This document shows, piece by piece, positions 1 to 5,812 of a stretch of 9,774 nucleotides of DNA. The notes under the pieces are model-generated. The model had not been told where the DNA came from. It did not search any database and worked only from the letters and a program-made list of their open reading frames with translations. Source of the DNA: an uncultured Ruminococcus sp. (lineage in GTDB: Bacteria; Bacillota; Clostridia; Oscillospirales; Ruminococcaceae); the NCBI GenBank assembly GCA_900752785.1, contig CAADWP010000183.1, positions 1 to 9,774 on the forward strand. Direction: 5' to 3'. The position numbers and the translations under genes are program-made. The number at the start of each line of letters is the position of its first letter. Within the stretch, counting starts at the first letter, position 1.

Positions 1-463
1 CCATTGTTATTATATCCGAATCAAAGCTGCCGATAAGATAATCGAGAGCCGTCAGAGGAGTTATCTTTCCGCAGGTAGCAACGTCAATATCGACCCTGAA
101 TGTGGCAATACTTGTATCGGGATGATATTCCGGATATGTGTGAACGGTAACATGGCTTTTGTCAAGATGCGCCACCGTCTCACTTCCTCCTGCGGGAATC
201 ATGGTATCGTCGGCTATGAGAAAAGTTGCCGAAGCTCCCTGAGGATCGTAGTCCTGCCGCGAAACACTCAAAACCTGCGCACCGATCATCTCCGTGAGAT
301 GCGTCATAATATCGGTAATACGCTCCGAATTATACTGCTCGTCTACATAAGCGATATATTCAAGCTGAGATTTCGGAGTTTTTGCATAACATACGTCATA
401 AATATTGAAGCTCAGCGATTTTGTAAGATTATTAAATCCGTAAAGCTTTAATTTGTTTTCCAT
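1..463 (-). CDS. speD: S-adenosylmethionine decarboxylase proenzyme, E. coli type (partial, 3' end beyond window)
   Basis: Reading the minus strand from ATG at 463 gives an open frame of 154 codons running off the window edge. The protein begins [19 protein letters not shown] and closely resembles E. coli SpeD as I remember it. AdoMet decarboxylase makes decarboxylated AdoMet, the aminopropyl donor for spermidine synthesis, in the cytosol. It is a self-cleaving pyruvoyl enzyme. The cleavage motif [15 protein letters not shown] is present, with the Lys102-Ser103 bond as expected processing site, and the proton-donor cysteine lies in ATCGKITPL (Cys131). The E. coli enzyme has about 264 residues, so roughly 110 C-terminal residues are missing only because of the edge. 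A GAGAGGTG ribosome site lies just upstream of the ATG. The plus-strand open frame at 122-451 is its shadow. The family call is near certain. Confidence 0.95.
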   Translation of the reverse strand, partial: MENKLKLYGFNNLTKSLSFNIYDVCYAKTPKSQLEYIAYVDEQYNSERITDIMTHLTEMIGAQVLSVSRQDYDPQGASATFLIADDTMIPAGGSETVAHLDKSHVTVHTYPEYHPDTSIATFRVDIDVATCGKITPLTALDYLIGSFDSDIITM

Positions 464-479
464 AGAGCACCTCTCAGTA

Positions 480-485
480 ATTATA
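480..485 (-). promoter_or_regulatory. Probable -10 box of speD
   Basis: The minus strand reads TATAAT, a perfect -10 match, 16 bases before the speD ATG. That would leave a 5' leader of only about 10 bases containing the ribosome site. No good -35 exists at 17 bp. The nearest candidate is TTGCCT (506-511) with a 20-bp spacer, and it lies inside the terminal repeat of the adjacent inverted-repeat element. The -10 is seen in the sequence; its use is inferred. Confidence 0.4.
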
Positions 486-502
486 GCAGACGGCCAAAAA
501 AT

Positions 503-683
503 TTAAGGCAACACCGCACAAAGATTGTGCGGCAGATGCGCAGTCAGATTTTTTTGTCAGATTGCATAAAAAATTTGCAGGCAGGCTGTCGCCTGTCAAG
601 GATTTTTTGTGCAATATGACGGAAAATATGAAAGCATATGACGTGCAAAGCCGTCAGGCGTGCTTTGTGCGGTATTGCCTTAA
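503..683. repeat. MITE-like element with 21-bp terminal inverted repeats
   Basis: The ends are TTAAGGCAACACCGCACAAA... (503-523) and its reverse complement at 663-683, with one mismatch in 21. The TTAA at each end could be a target duplication or part of the repeat. Inside, a second inverted repeat (556-574 against 602-620, 17 of 19 matching) closes on a small CAGGC/GCCTG hairpin (582-595), so the whole element could fold as a long hairpin. It has no credible coding capacity; short open frames on both strands here are by-products of the symmetry. The size, palindromic ends and lack of a gene fit a non-autonomous miniature transposable element. The family is not identified. Confidence 0.7.
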
Positions 684-713
684 CGTTTACTATAATAAAA
701 CGATTAAACGATA

Positions 714-754
714 TAAAAATAAAAACACGTATCGGTCTCACCAACCCATACGTG
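714..754 (-). terminator. Intrinsic terminator of the minus-strand ncRNA
   Basis: On the minus strand, CACGTAT pairs with ATACGTG (7 bp), then after a one-base mismatch GGT pairs with ACC around a short loop. The hairpin is at 726-754. It is followed by a T-rich run (TTTTTATTTTTAT, 714-725), which is the layout of a rho-independent terminator. No protein gene on the minus strand ends here, so it most likely ends the structured RNA starting near 1017. Confidence 0.6.
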
Positions 755-1017
755 CATAAATCATCCGCAAAAATACGCTATGACTTTAAAGCGGTTTCAG
801 AGTCTATATAAGCAAGGATACCTTTTACTACTCTTATTGACCTTTCACAAGCTGATGAAAACTTATAAAATGTATCGACATTGTCGAATCAATAAGGCAA
901 CAGAAGTTGCCATCTGACTTTTGTCAGTATCGGCATCTGACCCGGCTGTCCGTATGGCCATAACTCGGTAAAGAGTGGTCAAAATCTTGCTCTGAAACCT
1001 AAGCTTCTTTTGCAATT
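714..1017 (-). ncRNA. Structured non-coding RNA gene, family unassigned (raiA-like or 6S candidates)
   Basis: A consensus promoter at 1024-1052 reads into a region with no coding potential and ordered pairing. A closing stem joins GGTTTCAGAG (999-990) to CTCTGAAACC (802-793), perfect over 10 bp, and extends across a 3-base bulge by AAGC (1006-1003) with GCTT (792-789). Inside lie hairpins CTGAC-AAAA-GTCAG (927-914), GGCAAC-TTCT-GTTGCC (911-896) and ACTC/GAGT (976-963). A long-range helix CTTATTGA (896-889) with TCAATAAG (840-833) encloses a TCGA/TCGA hairpin (887-875). The stem-closed core is about 218 nt; the transcript to the terminator near 714 is about 300 nt. The multi-hairpin form argues against the rod-like 6S RNA. 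The raiA-associated RNA is a possibility I cannot confirm. That it is an RNA gene is well supported; its identity is not. Confidence 0.72.
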
Positions 1018-1023
1018 TGCTTT

Positions 1024-1052
1024 ATTCTACCATATTTTCAGCTTTTTGTCAA
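1024..1052 (-). promoter_or_regulatory. Sigma-70/SigA promoter of the ncRNA
   Basis: On the minus strand TTGACA (1052-1047), a 17-bp spacer and TAGAAT (1029-1024) make a near-perfect housekeeping promoter. The start of transcription would be near 1017. The nearest minus-strand protein gene, speD, is over 550 bases downstream and has its own -10, which points to a stand-alone RNA gene. Confidence 0.8.
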
Positions 1053-1286
1053 TAGTTTTTTTATTTTTTCGAGTACGTCAGAGAATTAACTTTGCCGGGC
1101 GCTATTTCAGCACATAAATTATAGAAAAACGATATAAAAAACAGAATTTAGAACTTGTTTTCATAGAATAAGATAAATCTTACAGACGGGACAATCACAC
1201 AACCATTCGCAGAAATGGTTCGGGTAACTACAAGACGATATGAAAATAGGAAAAGTGAAAATTAAGTGAAAGTTTCTCTAAAGCCA
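1053..1286. other. AT-rich intergenic stretch, no gene seen
   Basis: No open frame with plausible start and ribosome site was found between the ncRNA promoter and the tetR promoter. The only structure noted is a small hairpin, AACCATT (1201-1207) with AATGGTT (1214-1220), lacking a T run. The divergent layout means this stretch separates two promoters pointing away from each other. Confidence 0.5.
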
Positions 1287-1336
1287 TTGACAAAAGCGAC
1301 ATGAATGTCGTATAATAAAAGCGACACATTAGTCGC
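1287..1336 (+). promoter_or_regulatory. tetR promoter with two inverted-repeat operators
   Basis: TTGACA (1287-1292), an 18-bp spacer and TATAAT (1311-1316) form a strong promoter. Two similar palindromes overlap or flank it. One is GCGACATGAATGTCGT (1296-1311), whose core CGACAT-GA-ATGTCG is a perfect inverted repeat, lying in the spacer. The other is GCGACACATTAGTCGC (1321-1336), at and just after the expected start of transcription. Their centres are 25 bp apart. A repressor bound here would block polymerase, so the TetR protein encoded just downstream is the obvious candidate for autorepression. Site and promoter are seen; the protein partner is inferred. Confidence 0.82.
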
Positions 1337-1356
1337 AAAACGGAGGCGAATAACAA

Positions 1357-1944
1357 ATGGGAACAAAAGGAGATAAAACGAAGCAGTTTATAAAACAACA
1401 GGCAAAAGTATTATTTGCTGATAAGGGTTTTAAAAGTGTAACTATGAAAGATATTTGCGAGGTCACAAAGCTTAGTCGAGGAGGATTATATCGCCATTAT
1501 AATAGCACAGAACAAATTTTTTCCGAAATAGTATCAGAATTTTTAGATGTGCAGAATGATTTGTTTTCGGAAAGTATAAATAAGGGGCTGACAGCCGTTG
1601 AAATATTGAATGAAATACTTAACAGATATAAGTCCGAAATGACTGATACACAAGGTTCTTTAAGTATGGCAATTTATGAATATTTTAGCAGTAGAGAGCA
1701 AAAGGAAAATGTTTTATCAAAACAGTATAATTTGTCATACAATTCTTGGAGTAAGTTAATTAAATACGGTATTTCTCGTGGCGAGTTTAAGAAGGTCGAT
1801 ATAAATGGTGTTTTTGATATAATCTTGTTCACATATCAAGGAATACGGATGTATAGCCAGCTTATGCCTATTCCTAATGGAGCACCAGAAAGAATTATTG
1901 AACAAATAAAGTTACTTTTGATAAACGAAAAAACGGAGGAATGA
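1357..1944 (+). CDS. TetR/AcrR family transcriptional repressor
   Basis: This is a 195-residue protein, normal for the family. The N-terminal helix-turn-helix is clear: residues 12-28 form helix 1 (IKQQAKVLFADKGFKSV), then TMKDICEVTKLSRGGLYRHY (29-48) carries the turn and recognition helix with the usual GxLYxHY ending, followed by FSEIV. The C-terminal half is the ligand-binding and dimerisation part and gives no clue to the inducer. GGAGG at 1342-1346 sits 10 bases before the ATG. The promoter carries two palindromes that are probably its own operators. The stop is 3 bases before the next start, so the gene behind it was co-transcribed and probably under its control, but that gene is now broken. 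Family call is secure; the specific role is unknown. Confidence 0.93.
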   Translation: MGTKGDKTKQFIKQQAKVLFADKGFKSVTMKDICEVTKLSRGGLYRHYNSTEQIFSEIVSEFLDVQNDLFSESINKGLTAVEILNEILNRYKSEMTDTQGSLSMAIYEYFSSREQKENVLSKQYNLSYNSWSKLIKYGISRGEFKKVDINGVFDIILFTYQGIRMYSQLMPIPNGAPERIIEQIKLLLINEKTEE

Positions 1945-1947
1945 AAG

Positions 1948-2122
1948 ATGGTGCATGAAGAAATACAGCTTGTAAAGCCGACATTGGAACTGGAGAAAGA
2001 AGCACTTAAATACCGACAGGAACATTTTGATTTTGGAGAACAAATAATTAATGGAAGTGAATTGTTTGATAAGATTACTTCTTATTCTGAGTGGCTTGAG
2101 AAAGTCATTTCTAATTGGGGAA
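1948..2122 (+). pseudogene. 5' remnant of a GNAT-family acetyltransferase gene
   Basis: The frame starts at ATG 1948, with GGAGG at 1935-1939 inside the end of tetR and a 3-base gap. About 58 residues resemble the start of a GNAT N-acetyltransferase group I know from Firmicutes: LVKPTLELEKEALKYRQEHF, then INGSELFDK and SYSEWLEKV. Intact members run to about 170 or more residues and carry an acetyl-CoA binding loop (RxxGxG/A type); that entire part is missing here. The frame runs only to a stop at 2143-2145 and its last few residues belong to unrelated DNA. The fragment cannot be an active enzyme. Recognition rests on memory of the family pattern, so moderately sure. Confidence 0.68.
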
Positions 2123-2362
2123 ATAAACCTTACCACATATCTTGATAATATTGAATTAGTCGTAGTCGGCAGCGAATCAGACAGAAATGCCAGACCGCTT
2201 GACTATGCGTGGGTTCTTTCCATACGGAAGCAATGTATCGCCCGCAAGGTACATTTTGAATTTAGGCAGTGTGGTACGCATTTTATTAAAGACGGAAAAA
2301 TCTACACTCTGTCTACTCGTGACTTATGCAGCCAAGCCAGAAAAGCAAATATAAATTACTGA
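2120..2362 (+). pseudogene. 3' remnant of a DUF5131 (phage Gp37/Gp68-like) gene
   Basis: In the frame shifted by one base from the GNAT remnant, about 80 residues match the C-terminal part of DUF5131 proteins: INLTTYL, IELVVVGSESD, LDYAWVLSIRKQC, FEFRQCGTHFIKDGKIYTL and the ending SQARKANINY. Whole proteins of this family are about 230-300 residues and have an N-terminal Cys-rich segment; here that part is gone. The fragment has no start codon and ribosome site of its own in a sensible place, because the possible ATG at 2051 lies in the other gene's DNA. The junction falls near 2113-2125. The stop TGA is at 2360-2362. This looks like the leftover of a deletion joining two genes. Confidence 0.65.
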
Positions 2363-2479
2363 ATAACAGCCTCTCTTTTTTGTGCAAGGATAGAGAGGAA
2401 AAATTTAAGAATATGCCTTATAATATAAAGGTAAACTTATGTCCACAAAGCACAATATGTGCGGATAAGGAGGTATCTC

Positions 2480-3328
2480 ATGGAATGGGTTGAAAGATTA
2501 AACCAAAGCATGAATTATATTGAGGAACATTTGACAGACGAAATTGACTATGAACAGCTTGGGCGGATTGCCTGCTGCTCCGCCTATCACTATCAGAGAA
2601 TGTTTACCTATATGGCAGGCATCAGTCTGGCAGAGTATATCCGAAGAAGAAAAATGTCTTTAGCAGCAGTAGACTTGCAGGGTGGAAATTCAAGGATTAT
2701 TGATATTGCGGAGAAGTACGGCTACCATTCCCCGACTGCATTTAACAGAGCGTTTCAGTCTTTTCATGGGGTAGCCCCGTCGTCCGTGAAAAACGAGGGC
2801 GTATCTGTAAAATCTTTTTCCCCCATTGTATTTAGAATTGCTGTAAAAGGAGCGACAGAAATGAATTATCGAATCGAAACAAAAGACGCTTTCCGAATTG
2901 TAGGCGTATCTGTATCACTGTATAAGGATATTGAAAAAAATTTTACAGTCATCCCCCCAAAGTGGCAGGAAATATCTATGAATGGAACATTACAGAGATT
3001 AATCGGTATGATGGATACGCCGCCTATGGGTGTCCTTGGCGTCAGCACTTGTAATGACACGGAATCATGGAAATACTATATTGCTGTATCTACTTCACAA
3101 GCAAAGGATGACCTTGAAGAATATATTGTGCCGACGGCTACCTGGGCGATCTTTTCCGGAACGGGAACAAATCAGTCAATACAGGAATTGGAACAGCGTA
3201 TTATAACGGAGTGGCTTCCGACCTCCGGATACGAATATGCAAACGCTCCCGATATTGAGGTTTACTTAAATCCGGACCCACAAAACGCACAATATGAGGT
3301 ATGGATACCCGTATCAAAGAAAAAGTGA
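2480..3328 (+). CDS. AraC-family regulator with GyrI-like effector-binding domain
   Basis: The ATG at 2480 is preceded by AAGGAGG (2467-2473) at good spacing, which decides it over the upstream GTG at 2459, and gives 282 residues. Residues 5-105 form the AraC-type DNA-binding domain with two helix-turn-helix units: the first around YEQLGRIACCSAYHYQRMF (24-42), the second IIDIAEKYGYHSPTAFNRAF (73-92). From about MNYRIE (128) to the end is a GyrI-like/Rob-type small-molecule binding domain, including FRIVGVSV and the closing YEVWIPV. Glu273 there is at the position of the conserved acidic residue of such pockets. This arrangement is that of multidrug-sensing regulators such as Rob and BmrR-type sensors. 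TATAAT at 2419-2424 may be its -10, without a clear -35. The next gene follows after 13 bases. Confidence 0.9.
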   Translation: MEWVERLNQSMNYIEEHLTDEIDYEQLGRIACCSAYHYQRMFTYMAGISLAEYIRRRKMSLAAVDLQGGNSRIIDIAEKYGYHSPTAFNRAFQSFHGVAPSSVKNEGVSVKSFSPIVFRIAVKGATEMNYRIETKDAFRIVGVSVSLYKDIEKNFTVIPPKWQEISMNGTLQRLIGMMDTPPMGVLGVSTCNDTESWKYYIAVSTSQAKDDLEEYIVPTATWAIFSGTGTNQSIQELEQRIITEWLPTSGYEYANAPDIEVYLNPDPQNAQYEVWIPVSKKK

Positions 3329-3341
3329 TAACGGAGGACTT

Positions 3342-3824
3342 ATGGACGAGAAATATAATATGTTTATGGAAACGGTTGACGAGCGTTTCTGCAGCTTTGT
3401 AAGTCAAATCAACGAGTATCTGACAAAGAACGGCTGTAAGTGCAATATTAAACAACAAAAAAGCGGATATGTTGTATCCTATGTGTTAAACAGAAGCAAA
3501 AAGACTTTGGCAACATTCGTGTCCCGAAAAACAGGTATGAAGCTCCGCATTTATCCCGAACATATACAGGAATACCAGAGCTTTCTTGATACACTGCCCG
3601 AAAAGGTAAAAAAGGAAATCAAGAAATCATCCGTCTGCAAACGGCTTATCAATTCCGATGACTGCAATCCGAAATGTGTAATGGGATATACTTTTACGTT
3701 GGATGGTGAGCGGTATCAGAAATGCCGTTACATGGCGTTTCAGCCTGCATTGAGTGAGGAAAATAACCCATATATAAGGCAGTTTTTAGAAAAAGAATTG
3801 CGGGCAGATACTGATTATGAGTAA
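3342..3824 (+). CDS. Conserved hypothetical protein with a C-terminal cysteine cluster (160 aa)
   Basis: I recognise no named family. The ATG at 3342 has GGAGG at 3333-3337, which favours it over the upstream in-frame start at 3294 that lies inside the AraC gene. The product has 160 residues, no signal peptide or membrane segment, and is rich in Lys/Glu. Residues 27-75 look like a compact beta-rich part (SGYVVSYVL, KTLATFVSRKTGMKLRIYPEH). The C-terminal part holds Cys99, Cys108, Cys112 and Cys128, with a C-x1-C pair at 32/34; these could bind a metal such as zinc. The 13-base gap to the AraC/GyrI gene suggests co-transcription and perhaps a shared stress or drug response, an inference from position only. 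I have a loose memory of similar proteins in other Firmicutes. Confidence 0.8.
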   Translation: MDEKYNMFMETVDERFCSFVSQINEYLTKNGCKCNIKQQKSGYVVSYVLNRSKKTLATFVSRKTGMKLRIYPEHIQEYQSFLDTLPEKVKKEIKKSSVCKRLINSDDCNPKCVMGYTFTLDGERYQKCRYMAFQPALSEENNPYIRQFLEKELRADTDYE

Positions 3825-3930
3825 GCAGGATGTTATTACAGACTTGGTGCGTTGTCCTGTCTGCTAAAAGAAGATAAGGTTACAGCTTCAGGCAGATACA
3901 GGGCTAAAAATACCCATACTATATATGATC

Positions 3931-3972
3931 TATAGCGTGTTCATATAAAAATGTAACACGCTATAATTTTTT
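3931..3972 (+). terminator. Rho-independent terminator after the AraC operon
   Basis: TATAGCGTGTT (3931-3941) and AACACGCTATA (3955-3965) form a perfect 11-bp stem around a 13-base loop, followed by ATTTTTT. It closes the operon ending at 3824 and sits immediately before the proC promoter, insulating the two units. The roughly 105 bases between 3825 and 3930 hold no gene that I can see. Confidence 0.85.
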
Positions 3973-3973
3973 C

Positions 3974-4002
3974 TTGCAATCTTTTGAAAAATGTAGTATA
4001 AT
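3974..4002 (+). promoter_or_regulatory. Promoter of the proC operon
   Basis: TTGCAA (3974-3979), a 17-bp spacer, then TATAAT (3997-4002). Transcription would start near 4009, leaving a leader of about 100 bases before the proC ATG. The box matches and spacing are seen directly; use is inferred. Confidence 0.75.
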
Positions 4003-4111
4003 ATGTAGAGAAATATATTTTTAGTCAGCACCGCATAAGGAACGTAAGCAACTACATCATAATAGAACAACAGGTGCTCTTTGCGCGATGCTTACTTTAA
4101 GGAGAATTTAA

Positions 4112-4918
4112 ATGAACAATAAAAACATTGGCTTTATCGGCGCAGGAAATATGGGATCGGCAATTATAAAAGGTATAGCCTCCGGAAAGGACGCGAAAAA
4201 TATTTCTCTTTATGCCTATGATCCAGACAAATCTAAAATCGAAGCTCTTGCTGAATTCGGAGTTAAGGAATGCATAGACGAAGCTTCTCTTACAAAGAAA
4301 TGCAAATATGTATTTCTCGCCGTTAAGCCTCAGATAATTGAAAAGGTAATAGAAAATGCCGCTTCCGGAGCCGATAACGATACCGTTTTTATTTCAATCG
4401 CCGCAGGCATCACAGATGATTTTATCAAAAGCAAAACTTTTCCCGAAGCTAAGGTCATCCTCGTAATGCCTAACACTCCCCTGCTCCTTGGTGAAGGTGC
4501 GTCGGCGCTGTCAAGAAGCGAAAACGTTACCGATGAGGAATTTGATTTTATATTCAATATTTTCTGTACCTGCGGAAAGGCTGCCGTAATTTCAAAAAAT
4601 AAAATGAAAGAAATCATCGCCATAAACGGAAGCAGCCCAGCATTTATCTACCTTTTCGCAAAAGGCTTTATAAATTATGCCGATTCGGTCGGTATCGGCA
4701 AGGAATCTGCTAAGGAGCTTTTTGCACAAAGCCTCATAGGATCAGCCAAAATGATAACCGATTCAGGCTATTCTATCGACGAGCTTATTAAAATGGTTTC
4801 GTCGCCCGGAGGAACAACGATTGCGGGACTTGAAAGACTTTATGAAGGAAGTCTTGAAGAAACCGTCAAAAACTGCTGCGAAAGCTGCACAAAACGGGCA
4901 TACGAGCTTTCAAAATAA
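4112..4918 (+). CDS. proC: Pyrroline-5-carboxylate reductase
   Basis: A 268-residue protein, the usual ProC length. It reduces 1-pyrroline-5-carboxylate to L-proline with NAD(P)H, the last step of proline synthesis, in the cytosol. The N-terminal Rossmann motif is IGFIGAGNMGSAIIKG (residues 6-21), followed by the family blocks AVKPQ (70-74), SIAAGI (95-100) and VMPNTP (118-123). The C-terminal helical dimerisation part has the ProC signature SSPGGTTIAGLERL (230-243), where the conserved Thr residues contact substrate. AAGGAG (4099-4104) precedes the ATG. It is the first gene after a strong promoter and a 100-base leader. The gap of about 250 bases to the following genes contains an inverted repeat, so co-transcription with them is possible but not certain. 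All key motifs are intact. Confidence 0.97.
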   Translation: MNNKNIGFIGAGNMGSAIIKGIASGKDAKNISLYAYDPDKSKIEALAEFGVKECIDEASLTKKCKYVFLAVKPQIIEKVIENAASGADNDTVFISIAAGITDDFIKSKTFPEAKVILVMPNTPLLLGEGASALSRSENVTDEEFDFIFNIFCTCGKAAVISKNKMKEIIAINGSSPAFIYLFAKGFINYADSVGIGKESAKELFAQSLIGSAKMITDSGYSIDELIKMVSSPGGTTIAGLERLYEGSLEETVKNCCESCTKRAYELSK

Positions 4919-4958
4919 TCTTTTGAACAAACGCTCTGCTCTTGCAGTAAAAACTTAT

Positions 4959-5048
4959 GCCATACGCAAGTATGTCTGCAAATTTTTTTCTTGTCATCGA
5001 CAAATTATGCTGACAAGGAAAAAGTACGCAGGAATACTGACGTATTGC
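4959..5048. repeat. Long imperfect inverted repeat between proC and the SpoIIM-like gene
   Basis: The 38-base arm at 4959-4996 and the reverse complement of 5011-5048 match at about 29 of 38 positions around a 14-base centre. The inner part CTTGTCA/TGACAAG is perfect and is flanked by T-rich and A-rich stretches. The pairing may extend weakly outward to about 4945 and 5062. The stretch 4919-5176 holds no gene otherwise. It could be a decayed palindromic repeat, an mRNA hairpin that stabilises or attenuates the operon transcript, or an atypical terminator of proC. It does not look like a standard terminator because no T run directly follows the stem. Confidence 0.55.
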
Positions 5049-5176
5049 AAGGACTTTTGACGAAGTTCAACATGAAAATTTGCCAAAAAGATGTGCGCAA
5101 AAAGATACTAAACAGGCTCTAAGTTCTATCCGGACAAACTCTCGCATATCCTTGAACAAAAGAAAGGATGATGCGA

Positions 5177-5776
5177 ATGAAACTTATAGGAAATTTAACA
5201 GGAAACCGTAACAGACGAGCCTGCCTTATGCTTCTCGGGATATTTATTGCAGTGGGGATCGCTGTCGGCTCTATTCTTGAAGTCCAAAACTGTGAAGCCG
5301 TAAAATCGCCGTGGATACATCAATTCTTCTCTCCAATAAAATGCGGAAGAACTCCGCTTGAAATGTTTGTCAATTTCTTTTTATCCTCGGGAATTTTTAT
5401 AGGCATAGCGTTTTTCATAGGACTTTTCGCTTTCGGACAACCTATCGGCATAGCGATGCTTATTTTCCGAGGAATTGGAATAGGAGTATCCGTTGCTGGT
5501 ATGTACGAAGTATACGGAGCAGATGCCTTTTCTGCAATTATGCTGCTTATTCTTCCTAAAGCCGCTATCTCCGTTATAATTGATCTTCTTGCTGTGAGAG
5601 AACTTATACGAACGTCAAATATACTTCTTGGTTTTATTGTTACCGGCGAATATCATGACGATAAACGAAGAAGCTTCCGTCTTTACTGCATAAAATTTAT
5701 TGTGCTTATCATTATTTCACTTATTACTTCCGCTCTCGATACTGCACTTAATTACGCATTTTCATACATGCTTTAA
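5177..5776 (+). CDS. SpoIIM-like (stage II sporulation protein M family) membrane protein
   Basis: The product has 199 residues if started at ATG 5177, which has GAAAGG (5162-5167) 9 bases upstream; ATGs at 5168 and 5171 sit too close to that site. It is strongly hydrophobic: a first membrane segment at about 16-34 (LMLLGIFIAVGIAVGSI), an external loop containing two Cys, then a long Gly-rich double segment (FFLSSGIFIGIAFFIGLF, then IGIAMLIFRGIGIGVSVAG), a fourth pair near 120-145, and a last segment at the C-terminus. The pattern of Gly-rich helices and the length (B. subtilis SpoIIM is about 214) fit the SpoIIM/DUF95 family, whose founder works with SpoIID and SpoIIP in peptidoglycan remodelling during engulfment. 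The non-sporulation context leaves the actual role open. 36 bases separate it from the next gene. Confidence 0.7.
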   Translation: MKLIGNLTGNRNRRACLMLLGIFIAVGIAVGSILEVQNCEAVKSPWIHQFFSPIKCGRTPLEMFVNFFLSSGIFIGIAFFIGLFAFGQPIGIAMLIFRGIGIGVSVAGMYEVYGADAFSAIMLLILPKAAISVIIDLLAVRELIRTSNILLGFIVTGEYHDDKRRSFRLYCIKFIVLIIISLITSALDTALNYAFSYML

Positions 5777-5812
5777 AGTCTGTTTTAACATAAAAATGGA
5801 GGATTGTTTAAA

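Noticed and set aside
122..451. Plus-strand open frame of 109 codons
   Set aside because: It lies opposite speD, whose minus-strand frame carries clear family motifs; the plus-strand product resembles nothing and lacks a ribosome site.
544..759. Small open frames on both strands
   Set aside because: They fall in the palindromic element and the ncRNA terminator, and overlap each other; explained by the inverted-repeat symmetry, with no ribosome sites.
714..1017. Confident 6S RNA assignment
   Set aside because: The closing stem and size are compatible, but 6S RNA is rod-like with one central bubble, whereas this sequence has several strong separate internal hairpins.
1201..1220. AACCATT/AATGGTT hairpin as an operator or terminator
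   Set aside because: Short, lacks a T run and is not placed at a promoter; too weak to call.
2371..2400. CCTCTCT/AGAGAGG hairpin as a terminator
   Set aside because: The stem is 7 bp with a 15-base loop and is followed by A residues, not T, on the plus strand; no T run on the minus strand either.
2459..2479. Upstream GTG start for the AraC gene
   Set aside because: The AAGGAGG ribosome site lies downstream of this GTG and serves the ATG at 2480.
3294..3341. Longer N-terminus for the 160-aa protein
   Set aside because: It would overlap the AraC coding end, while GGAGG at 3333-3337 clearly serves the ATG at 3342.
4009..4111. T-box riboswitch upstream of proC
   Set aside because: No conserved T-box sequence (AGGGTGGNACCGCG type) and no terminator/antiterminator pair is visible in the leader.
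4821..5060. 79-codon plus-strand open frame
   Set aside because: It overlaps the proC 3' end in another frame and then the palindrome; no family resemblance.
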